A stretch of DNA of 64,000 bases from Basidiobolus meristosporus CBS 931.73 (taxonomy: Eukaryota; Basidiobolomycota; Basidiobolomycetes; Basidiobolales; Basidiobolaceae). The stretch is from contig MCFE01000173.1 of the NCBI GenBank assembly GCA_002104905.1, positions 79,280 to 143,279 on the forward strand, given 5' to 3'. The notes under the pieces are model-generated. The model searched no databases. It had not been told where the DNA came from and saw only the letters and a list, made by a program, of their open reading frames with translations. Shown piece by piece: positions 55,450-63,770 of this stretch; the stretch's first letter is position 1; every line of letters starts with the position of its first letter. The translations under genes were made by a program, and so were the position numbers.

Positions 55450-56705
55450 CTTCTCGAAGGTATGATATAGTTACGGTTTTTCTTAGCGAGCAAGAATTGC
55501 CACCATACAGTTCGGCCTCCCAATATTCCCACATGATAATGTAAAGTCCCGTTTGAGGAAACACTTGAACGTCATGCGCTTAGTTTTCACACGGAGTTGA
55601 CTTCTGCCTGCAAGGTGATGTTATGGACGAATGATGTACATTAGAAAATCTAGTAATTAGCTGGTGTACTTATAGAAAATAGGAGATTGTTGGTACCCAG
55701 GTATCTATTTGGCTGAATATCACTATTGTTCGCGAATCCTTTGGAAAGTGACACTGGCGGGGAAATGATTATATCCTTGTTAGCATTTCTAGCCTATAAA
55801 AAGTCAATAACTCAATAATTCAATCAGGACCAATAAAGAGCCAGCACTTGAGAACACTCGATGGTCGGTTGAGGCAATGCAATTTTCGTATGGGTATCGC
55901 TTCTAAAATAATATAGTTGCACATTTCTGCTGACGCTACACAACACCACACTTTATCAGATAATCTCACCACCACACGGAGGTTTTCGATTTAGCTAAAT
56001 CAAGAACAACCCTACTGCTGATAAGCGTAGCTCCAATGAAAGCCTGGGTCTATGATTAATGGGGCAAGTTGTACCGATTCTATGTTGAGCTTGCCAAATT
56101 TGTGGCAGCAAATGCTCATAGAGCACTGACTAAAACTCTGCTACAGCAAGGTTAAACACTACCGGCAGCATCTCCACGAAGCAAAATAGGGCCATACGAG
56201 TTCTTATGACCAACATACAGTTATACTTCAAGAATCTACGTACTAATATGAAGTATACCAACAACTTGAGCGTATCCAACAATCCTATTGACCATCTCTA
56301 ATACAGAGACCAATGCTTAACAAAGCCTTGTCGCCATTTATTAATACTTTACAGACAAAATATTGAAGGCTACACTTTGCTGAGAACCACAATGTATGTT
56401 CATTATTGTAAATGTTAAATATGTATGGTTCCCAATGAAAAATCTCACACTTGGTATTCATCGAATAATATGCTGGCATTCAGCTGGTGTTTTCCTTCCA
56501 AATTTTAGTTGCAATTTTTAATGGAAGTAATGAGCAGCTGATTACCAAGTTTGATTATGAGCACTAGTTAGCCCAGTCTCCTTCTAGAAAATATGTCTGC
56601 TTATCTGCCACAAAGCTGGTACCCAAGATATTTACAGCTGTCAGTTTTGAGAAACTCCAGATTCAATCAAGTACTGCTAGCCTTTTCTTATCTTTTTCTT
56701 AGGGG
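55450..56705. other. AT-rich spacer before the subtelomeric elements
   Basis: 1.25 kb, no supported gene. Short frames only (64 codons at 56285-56479, minus). Scattered CpG places it with the gene island rather than the transposon blocks. Confidence 0.4.
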
Positions 56706-56758
56706 GTTGTTGCAGTAGCAAGAGTCTTGGGGATATGGGAAGTGATTGGTGGAACAGG
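56706..56758 (-). repeat. copia LTR end fragment
   Basis: About 53 bases (AAGAGTCTTGGGGATATGGG region) match the end of the copia LTRs at 30825 and 31872. It stops where TAGGGTTAGGGG begins, so the LINE end or a telomere repeat was joined inside an LTR. Confidence 0.55.
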
Positions 56759-57244
56759 TAGGGTTAGGGGGGGGAGACAGTCACTAACAGGTGAAGTCTT
56801 TATTTCAGTTGAAACAAAGAAGCCAGCACTACTGTTGTAGCTTTGATACAAGAGTGTGTAGCTGAGGGGAATTTGTAGGTAGGTTAATAAGAAGCAATGA
56901 CAATTCTTAAGTGCTCAAGACACTGTTCAGTGGGAAGGGGGGTAGCAATAGGGGTAAGATTTAATTGTGAACAACATTGATGAGTGGAATATGATAAGGA
57001 TTGATATTTATCATAAAGAGAGTGTGCTGCTACAGATTTTGCTGCCAAAGGTCTGTCAAGTACTTCAGGTAGGCCAGCTTTGGTTTTTCTGACTGCAGAA
57101 TATAATGAGCAAACATCTTGACTTCAGGATTTCCAAGTATTGCTCTCAAGCAGGAGCCAGGTGTAGTGTGGTGTGTTCTTGTTCAGGCCTTTATCAGTGG
57201 GTTGTTGCAGTGGTGAAGTCTGAGATATAATCTTGTTCAAAGGT
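56759..57244 (-). mobile_element. LINE C: 3' end of a telomere-associated non-LTR element
   Basis: 486 bp nearly identical in layout to 58596-59075: TTAGGG-type start, polyadenylation-type AATAAAG (minus sense), then the last part of ORF2. A Plavaka element interrupts or replaces it at 57245. The left end reads TAGGGTTAGGGGGGGG, two telomere-like units, more than LINE B has. Confidence 0.8.
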
Positions 57245-58595
57245 ACTCTATGAAAAATAATTTGGTCCCGGAGTGGATCTGATCCAGATCATCCGTCAAG
57301 ATCCCGTTCAGAGACCGTCATAATAACAGCAGCTTGGAATTAGTGACCCTCCTGACAATCTTATAACAAGATCATGATGGTGTTTTGCAAATTCTTCAGC
57401 CAAATAAAGGGATAAAACTTGACAATTTTTGATTAGTGCAGTGACAATATTTGCATGTTATAGTTGCGGTCATTCAGCGCTCTATTACTATTTTAAGTGG
57501 ATCCAGTTGGCCAGGACTTCCAATTGCCTTATATGGCAAGAAACTTGACGGTATTTTGACGGCCTCACAGCAAGACTCTGATGGCTTTTTTTACGGCAGT
57601 ATGACGGCCTGCTGCTGGTTATGTATAATGCTACCGTACCAATTTACCAAATGGTATTTCCCTTTTCTACCTCCCCTTGTGCAATTTGTATATTCCACTG
57701 TAGAATCACCTTTCTTTATTTGCTTACCCACTACTACCTTGGGTATTCCACATATAGTTTGAATAAAAAAAAACTATGGCCTCCTGCTTACTAACCTCTA
57801 CAAACGTGCACACCTGCCGCAATTGACATACTTCTATCACCTCAACTTTACGGCTTTTTAGTGTGATACTTGCAAAGTTGCCATATACCTTGTACTGCTG
57901 GTAGCATATACATCTTGCAAACATATGCTTGGTTGTTGCCACTTCTGCCATGAATACCTCCTGAATATCAGCAAAAAACTTCTTGGTATTTAGCCAATAT
58001 ATTCCTTCTCCCTGCTGGATTCTAGTCCCCCTTATAGGTGCGCTCTGGCTTTTGTTTGTATGAATTTTGTATCAAATGGTGTAGAAGTTGGCTTGTGACC
58101 ACAAGAAATCTGGCACATCTTGGTGGAGTTTTCCTGATAAAAATTAGTTGCTTGTTGCACCCAACCCAACTTTGCATTACTTAACTGATTACCCACAGAT
58201 TGGGGCTGCTTGGCTTCTTAATGCCATAGGCATAGGTGTCTCCATGTGCACATTTGTCCTCAGTATTTTCCAACTCTTTCTGGCTGTCCTCCATGTGCCA
58301 ACTCATCACATCCATGACAGACTCGAAGGTAATATTCTTGATGAGATTGGGATACGGTAGTACCTGCGACTTGACTTGTCTTCCTATCTCCCCACACATC
58401 CGCTCCATAGGAAACTCCCAAAAGGTGAAGCAAGGCCCAATATTCTCCACACACCATGCAAGATGGAGTAGTGAATGGATACAGTAGCGGCAGAGATCTA
58501 CACATTCAGCTTTATGTTTGTAGTATAGCCGCTCAAATCCCGTCACAAACTCCTCACACAACAGCTATAGATGCGTCAAGTTGGCATTGGGGATC
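57245..58595 (-). mobile_element. Plavaka/Tnp2 transposon fragment, minus copy
   Basis: The terminus CTATGAAAAATAATTTGG lies at 57247-57264. The element runs to 58595, where LINE B cuts it. The 126-codon frame 58181-58561 has YYKHKAECVDLCRYCIHSLL, WEFPMERMCGEIGR and SWHMEDS, conserved near the C-terminal end of Tnp2 transposases. It matches 24690-25090 and 25310-25500 of the plus copy but is less decayed. Confidence 0.8.
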
Positions 58596-58658
58596 TTAGG
58601 GGGGAGACAGTCACCAACAGGTGAAATCTTTATTTCAGTTGAAACAAAGAAGCCAGTG

Positions 58659-61427
58659 CTACTGTTGTAGCTTTGATACAAGAGTGTGTAGCTGAGGGGA
58701 ATTTGTAGGTAAGTTAATAAGAAGTGATGATAGTTCTTCAGTGCTCAAGACACTGTTCAGTGGGAAGGGGGGTAGCAAGAGAGGTAAGAATGACTTGTGA
58801 ACAACATTAATGAGGGGAATGTGATAAGGATTGATATTCATCATAAAGGGAGTGTGCTGCTGCAGATATTGCTGCCAAAGGTCTGTCAAGTACTTCAGGT
58901 AGGCCAGCTTGGGTTTTTCTGACTGCAGAATATAGTGAGCAAACTTCTTGACTTCAGGATCTCCAAGTATAGTTCTCCAGCAGGAGTCAGGTGTAGTGTG
59001 GTGTGTTCTCTTCCAGGCCTTAATCAGTGGGTTGTTGCAGTTGTGAAGTCTGAGGTATAATCTGGTTCTAAGGTAGAGAAGTCTGATCTTATAGGGCATA
59101 AACCCAAAAGCACCAAGAATAGCATGTCTGTAGGGGCATTCAGGCAAATGAGGCACCAAGGAGGTAATGCACCATACTGCAAACTTGTCAAGCTTAGTGC
59201 AGTCTCTAGAAGTAAGAGAGAGAAGTGGTAAGCCAAATTCCAGGACAGGGAAGACAAGCTGCTTGAGTAGAAGGAGGCAGCTGGGAGCTGAAGTTGTAGG
59301 AGGAGTAACAGCCAGTAGCTTGTGGAGTGCCTGTCTTGCCAGGATAATTCTCTTCTTCAGGTGTGCTCCAGAGTCTAGTCCAGTAGGAAGGAAAGGAAAG
59401 CCAAGATATGTAGCAGAAACCTGAGCAGGTAGAGTGGAGTTCTCCAAGTTGATGGGAGAGCCCAAAGGTACTGTCTTTGCAATGGAAAGCTGGAGATTAT
59501 TCTTCTGCAGATACTGGTGGATGGTCTGGGAGTCTTGTTGCACATTGGAGGAGGATATTCTGATGTCATCAGCAAAGAGAGTAACCAGGCAGTCAGCTGA
59601 GAGTCTTGGGAAATCATTCAGGAAGATGGCAAACAGTATAGGACCAAGCACAGAGCCTTGAACCACTCCATTAGGAACTGAGAACACAGCTGATTGCTCA
59701 CTTGGGTGCAGAATTCTTGCTTGTGGATCCAGAAACAGAGATCTGACAAGGAGGGTGAGAGAGGTACTGGAGAAGCATTGCAACTTGGACCAAAGCAGAT
59801 TTCTGTCAACTGAATCAAAGGCCTTAGTAATATCAAACAGAACAGAGGGATACTTGCACTGGAGAGAGTGATCTTGGCTAAGTATGACTGCATATTCCAA
59901 GGAGAGGCCAGGAACAAAGCCAAACTGTGCAGGATGAAACTTGAGGGAGTCAGAGTAGAGCTCCTGAGCAAGCAGAAGCTCAAACACCTTTCTGCAGGTG
60001 GGCAGCAGAGATATTGGCCTGTAGGAGCTAGGATCCAGGTGCTTTCCTTTACCCTTGTACAGTGGCAGAACATTTGCAAAGGACCATTCCTCAGGAGTAG
60101 AAAGCTGGGCTGAGCATTGCTGAAACAGTGGAAGCAGAAGTGCAGACATGGCCTTGGTACTAGTCTTCAGAAGCTCATAAGAGATTGTGTCCACACCTGG
60201 AGCAGTAGAGTTGGGAAGCCTCTTGAGCACATTATGGATTCTCCTTTGATCAAGTGCAAGTGGGATGGGCAGAGTCTTGAAGTCAGGATGAAAGCCAGGA
60301 GTTGAGTACTGCTTTGTAGAGAAGAAGATGTTAGCCAGCTGTTCTGTTGAAGGTAACTTCCTGGAAGAGGGCCTCATTGCCCTGTAGTGTCTTGATACTG
60401 TTCTTGTTATAGAGTTGGAAGATTGCAGAGGCAAAGAACTCATAAAATGATCCCAGAGCTGAGTATGCAGAGTGTGGTGAATTGCCTTGGAGTGGTGTAT
60501 TGCTGTCAGGAGGAGTTTCTCTGTTTTTGGGTTAGGGAAACTCAGGTAGCTTTGTTGCAGGGCTGAAACAATGGATTCCCATTTTCTTGAGGTAACAGCA
60601 GTAGTCTTGCATGGCAGTGAGAGGGAGGCAGACACCAGAATCAGATGCTTCACAAAGAGCCAGGCATAGTTGAGATCATCTGGCAGAGAAAGTAGCAAAC
60701 TGGCAAGCTTCAAGTAGTTCCCAAAGTCTTTCTTCTGATTCTTGGTAGCTTTGTGGGTAAGCACAGTAAGTTTTGGCAGCTTCCTCTTCACAACTGGTTG
60801 CATAGAAAGGGACCAGGCTGGGTGGTCAGAGGCTCTCAAGGATCCTAGCTCAGCTCCAGAGAATTGCTTAACTTCATTCACAAAGTAGAGGGCAGCAGCA
60901 GAAGGGCAGATCCAGTCAACACATCTTTTCTCAGATTGAGCACCTAGTGCTAGCAGGTGGCTTTCTCTCAGGAAGTTCAGTAGGAATGTAGACCTTGGCT
61001 TCATTCTTGCAGTCAGAGTAGTCTTGTTCTCAGGATGGGGAATGTTGAGATCTCCAAGCAAGATAACAGGTGTTGATATAGATTGTTGGTATTGCTGAAC
61101 CTTCTGGCATATAACTTGCACTTCCTGAAGGGCAAGACTTGGAGGCAGATAGCAGAGCACCAGACTGATAGTTGTCAACTGGAGAGCAGCACAGTAAGGG
61201 GAGTAAAGAGGAACACAGAGCTGAGGAGTATTGATGGTAGAAGAGATGAAGCAGATAGAGGAGGTATTCTTTGTTCTAGGAGTAGAAAAGCAATATAGAT
61301 TAGTCAAAAGTATAGAGGGTAGCTGAACATCAATCAAACACAGGAGGGAAAATCTTGAAAGAAGTCTCTCTAGAGTTGTTCTTGATGGCTGTATGCTGTT
61401 GCAGTTAAGCAACAGAACTTCAGGTAG
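58659..61427 (-). CDS. LINE B ORF2: AP-type endonuclease and reverse transcriptase
   Basis: About 922 codons. Numbering from the TTG at 61412, an apurinic-type endonuclease occupies about 1-205: a start-like LLLNCNS, GDLN (120-123), DWI (166), SDHP (195-198). The usual early QE catalytic pair is not obvious; LIDVQLPS stands there. RT lies at about 390-680: APGVDTISYELLK, SSYRPISLLPTCRKVFE, FDITKAFDSVDR, GVVQGSVLGPILFAIFLNDF, FADDI (613-617). There is no RNase H. It nicks target DNA and copies element RNA from the nick. There is no ATG near the start. The frame is continuous with ORF1 through a single TGA, so readthrough is the likely way it is made. Confidence 0.88.
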   Translation of the reverse strand, partial: LPEVLLLNCNSIQPSRTTLERLLSRFSLLCLIDVQLPSILLTNLYCFSTPRTKNTSSICFISSTINTPQLCVPLYSPYCAALQLTTISLVLCYLPPSLALQEVQVICQKVQQYQQSISTPVILLGDLNIPHPENKTTLTARMKPRSTFLLNFLRESHLLALGAQSEKRCVDWICPSAAALYFVNEVKQFSGAELGSLRASDHPAWSLSMQPVVKRKLPKLTVLTHKATKNQKKDFGNYLKLASLLLSLPDDLNYAWLFVKHLILVSASLSLPCKTTAVTSRKWESIVSALQQSYLSFPNPKTEKLLLTAIHHSKAIHHTLHTQLWDHFMSSLPLQSSNSITRTVSRHYRAMRPSSRKLPSTEQLANIFFSTKQYSTPGFHPDFKTLPIPLALDQRRIHNVLKRLPNSTAPGVDTISYELLKTSTKAMSALLLPLFQQCSAQLSTPEEWSFANVLPLYKGKGKHLDPSSYRPISLLPTCRKVFELLLAQELYSDSLKFHPAQFGFVPGLSLEYAVILSQDHSLQCKYPSVLFDITKAFDSVDRNLLWSKLQCFSSTSLTLLVRSLFLDPQARILHPSEQSAVFSVPNGVVQGSVLGPILFAIFLNDFPRLSADCLVTLFADDIRISSSNVQQDSQTIHQYLQKNNLQLSIAKTVPLGSPINLENSTLPAQVSATYLGFPFLPTGLDSGAHLKKRIILARQALHKLLAVTPPTTSAPSCLLLLKQLVFPVLEFGLPLLSLTSRDCTKLDKFAVWCITSLVPHLPECPYRHAILGAFGFMPYKIRLLYLRTRLYLRLHNCNNPLIKAWKRTHHTTPDSCWRTILGDPEVKKFAHYILQSEKPKLAYLKYLTDLWQQYLQQHTPFMMNINPYHIPLINVVHKSFLPLLLPPFPLNSVLSTEELSSLLINLPTNSPQLHTLVSKLQQ

Positions 61428-61430
61428 TCA
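61428..61430 (-). promoter_or_regulatory. Possible programmed readthrough stop, TGA-CTA
   Basis: The ORF1 stop is TGA followed by CTA, and the downstream frame is the endonuclease in the same phase. UGA-CUA is a documented leaky stop context in fungi and animals. Alternatively, TGA is a decayed CGA Arg codon of a single long frame. Confidence 0.5.
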
Positions 61431-62963
61431 GGCAGAGGTTGTAGCTTCTTCAGAGGCAGCATTGATAATGTGACCTGCAGAGTCCCAGAGCTCTTCAAAT
61501 GGTGCATCACTTAAGTCAGCAAGGAGGGAAATGGCATGATTCTTGAGGAAGTATGCCACATCATAGGAGGGGGCTTGTCTCTTGATGGCAGCAAAGAAAG
61601 ACAGAATGGCAACATGGGCTGGAGGCTTGTTGAACAGTAGAGAGTCAGAGGATTCAGATTCTTCAGGCACTATCTTGAAGTCAGTTTTCAGCCAGTTAAG
61701 GTTCTTCTCCACAAAGGCAACAAATGGGTCAGCAATGTTTTGGTCTAGGATAACCTCCAGAATCTTCCCTTTTCTCCAGGCCAGGTTGACAATTCTTGAG
61801 AGCTGAATATTGCATGCCTTGAGTGCTTTCCTGATGTTGGAAATGGGAGTCCAGGGAACTTGCTTCAAGTACACCACAGTCCAGGTAGAAGCTGGTGGTA
61901 GGTTTGCTGGGGGCTTGTAAGTCCTTCTGTGTTGCAATGGAGCTGCAGTAGTCAGATTGGAGTCCACATTCTCAGTAGAAGGTTTTCTTGATGTGTCTTG
62001 CTGAATAGTCCTGGAGCTTGATGTGCTGACAATTCTTGCTAGAACCTTGCCTGCATAAGTCTGAGGTATAGCTGAGGTGACTGTAGAGGTGGTGGCAGCT
62101 GGTGCAGGTGGAGAGGCAGAGACTGAAGCAGGAACTGAGGTCACTTGGGAGAAGGCAGTGGAAGCAGGTTTTCTGGGAGGAACAGAGTTCACTATCCAGT
62201 TGTTCTGTAAAACACTGGAGTAGCTTTTCTGTGGAACAGGATCTTGCTCTTGAACAGGAACAGAAGCAGGAGGCTGGGGCTGAGCAGTAGTGGTAAGGCA
62301 GTGGCACTCCAAGGAAGCTTTTTGCAAGGCATCTCTGGCAGTTTTCAGGGCAGTATTGGCTTCATTCTTAAGCTTCTTGCATTGGGCATCCAGTCTCTTG
62401 TTTTCAATAGCCAGGGCAGTATTGGCAGCCTCTAAATCAGCAATTCTCTTCTCAATTGCAAGGAATCTCTGAAGAAATGCATCAGTAGAAGTGCTGGCAT
62501 CTGGGAGAGCAGTGGCAGGAATAGAGTCCATTGACAGTGGGCTTCTTGGAGGCAAGGAAAGTGGACCGGCAGATTCAGGCACAAAAGGAGATATCCTGGC
62601 AGGAGGAGAAGGAGTATCCAAGACAGTAACAGAGGCAATTCTTGTTGGTGAAGCAGCAGCAGGGGAGGCAAGCCTGTTCAGAAACTGGGCAGGAGAGAGT
62701 GCTTGAGGAGAGGGAGTCTTCAGCTTGCCAAGCATGTCTTCCATCAGAGTGATACCAATATTCCTGGTGCATTTGCAGAGAAAAGTAAGCTTCCTGAGTC
62801 TGCCAGCTCTTCCATTCCTTCTGATAGTTCCTTTGTTTCCACAGTTGGGGCAAGAAATCTTCTTGACAGACTTGTCAAAGCAATCAAGAACCTTCCTTTC
62901 AGGTGTAGTGGGTTCCTGTTGAGGTTTTGGTGGCATATCCAGAGTTTCAGCTTCAAATTTCAA
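61428..62963 (-). CDS. LINE B ORF1: gag-like RNA-binding protein
   Basis: 511 aa. Residues 38-65 form a zinc ribbon (CPNCGNKGTIRRNG, then FLCKC), of the kind seen at the N terminus of bacterial and fungal transposases. A Ser/Pro-rich region follows. About 160-215 is a coiled coil (LAIEKRIADLEAANTALAIE), a likely trimerisation segment. 250-340 is low-complexity. 350-420 resembles an RNA-recognition fold (WTVVYLKQVPW, ILEVILDQNIADPFVAF). The C terminus ends LWDSAGHIINAASEEATTSA at the TGA 61428-61430. ATG 62963 lies about 45 bases inside the element's 5' end. The role is element RNA packaging, by analogy with LINE ORF1. Confidence 0.8.
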   Translation of the reverse strand: MKFEAETLDMPPKPQQEPTTPERKVLDCFDKSVKKISCPNCGNKGTIRRNGRAGRLRKLTFLCKCTRNIGITLMEDMLGKLKTPSPQALSPAQFLNRLASPAAASPTRIASVTVLDTPSPPARISPFVPESAGPLSLPPRSPLSMDSIPATALPDASTSTDAFLQRFLAIEKRIADLEAANTALAIENKRLDAQCKKLKNEANTALKTARDALQKASLECHCLTTTAQPQPPASVPVQEQDPVPQKSYSSVLQNNWIVNSVPPRKPASTAFSQVTSVPASVSASPPAPAATTSTVTSAIPQTYAGKVLARIVSTSSSRTIQQDTSRKPSTENVDSNLTTAAPLQHRRTYKPPANLPPASTWTVVYLKQVPWTPISNIRKALKACNIQLSRIVNLAWRKGKILEVILDQNIADPFVAFVEKNLNWLKTDFKIVPEESESSDSLLFNKPPAHVAILSFFAAIKRQAPSYDVAYFLKNHAISLLADLSDAPFEELWDSAGHIINAASEEATTSA

Positions 62964-63005
62964 TTTTTGAGATTTTTGGGTGATTTTTGATGGGCGGGAT
63001 CAAAA

Positions 63006-63212
63006 TTAGGGTTAGGGTTACGTGCTGTGACTGCTTTTTACGATCGCAAGGTCAGATCCTAGGAAAAAATAAAAATAGTTAGTAAAGGTGATTCAATGGA
63101 TGGATGGATGGATTCGGAGTCAGATTCAATCAAAAAATCAAATCGTTGACTAAATTAAAGAGGAAAAAATAAAAATAGTTAGTAAAGGTGATTTAATGGA
63201 TGGATGGATGGA
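63006..63212. repeat. Junction sequence between LINE A and LINE B with telomere units and a 54-bp direct repeat
   Basis: TTAGGGTTAGGGTTA (63006-63020) is followed by about 190 bases containing two copies of a 54-base unit (63061-63114 and 63161-63214, period 100), each ending in (GGAT)n. Unlike the LINE body it contains several CpGs (63021, 63050, 63055, 63115, 63144). It could be the LINE B 5' leader with tandem promoter units, or a separate telomere-adjacent repeat. Confidence 0.6.
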
Positions 63213-63770
63213 TTAGGGTTAGGGGAGGGAAAGTCACCAAGGTAGGTGAAATCTTTATTTGATTGCAGACAAGTCTAACTACAAATAAAGAAGCCAGCTG
63301 GGAATAGAAGATTCCCAAAGTAAACACTAAGTTGAATATTAATAAATCTAAGCTAAAGTTAAGGCAGTATCCCAGAGTACACTGGAGTTCAGGTTCATGG
63401 GGGAGTGAAGTAGATAAGCTTGAGAGATATAATAATCTTTGAGGAAGTGGGTAACAGCAGGTGAAGGGGAGTTTTTGATAAGTGAAGTGAATCTTGAGAG
63501 CAAAGATTCCTCTAATGAGAAGGTCTTGTAAACTGGAGAATCAGGAAACTCTTTAAAGGCATGGTCAGTAGGTTTCCAGTAAAACTGGTCAGAGACATTT
63601 TGAGAGAACTCTTTAGCAATACTTTTGTCAAGTACTACCTCCAGAGTGTGATTGTTGATAAATCTCATGTTAACAATCTTGGATAAATTGTAACCTTGTT
63701 GCTTGAGATACATCCTATGCTCAGATATAGGAATGAACTCCACATTGGCAAAGTAGCAGACAGCCCAGTC
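63213..63770 (-). mobile_element. LINE A: telomere-truncated element without ORF2
   Basis: Starts TTAGGGTTAGGGGAGGG at its 3' end (+ 63213) and shares the GTCACC, GGTGAAATCTTTATTT and AAGAAGCCAG blocks with LINE B and C. ORF1 C-terminal sequence follows, and telomere repeats begin at 63771. Between the ORF1 stop (63348) and the 3' end there are only about 135 bases, so no reverse transcriptase. Confidence 0.75.
63348..63770 (-). CDS. LINE A ORF1, 5'-truncated
   Basis: An open frame running out of the telomere junction; the first Met is at 63743 but homology begins before it (GWAVCYFANVEFIPIS). It aligns with the ORF1 C terminus of LINE B (VVYLKQVPWTPIS, ILEVILDQ matching TLEVVLDK, VAYFLKNHAIS matching VTHFLKDYYIS, LWDSA matching LWDTA) at roughly 30% identity by eye. 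It ends in TAG at 63348-63350 with no endonuclease frame after it. Confidence 0.7.
   Translation of the reverse strand, partial: DWAVCYFANVEFIPISEHRMYLKQQGYNLSKIVNMRFINNHTLEVVLDKSIAKEFSQNVSDQFYWKPTDHAFKEFPDSPVYKTFSLEESLLSRFTSLIKNSPSPAVTHFLKDYYISQAYLLHSPMNLNSSVLWDTALTLA

Larger units (their letters stand above)
58596..63005 (-). mobile_element. LINE B: full-length telomere-associated non-LTR retrotransposon
   Basis: About 4.4 kb in minus orientation: 5' end near 63005, ORF1 62963-61428, ORF2 61427-58659, 3' UTR of about 60 bases, and a terminal TTAGGGGGG (+ strand 58596-58604). No LTRs and no long poly(A) are seen. TTAGGGTTAGGGTTA flanks the 5' end at 63006-63020. The coding part contains about one CpG. 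Both reading frames look intact, so it may be recently active. Its 3' end points to the centromere, the orientation of HeT-A and TART in Drosophila. Confidence 0.88.

Noticed and set aside
61412-61414. TTG as start codon for LINE ORF2
   Set aside because: The frame continues upstream without interruption to the ORF1 stop. A TTG start is unlikely in a fungal LINE; readthrough or reinitiation is more reasonable.
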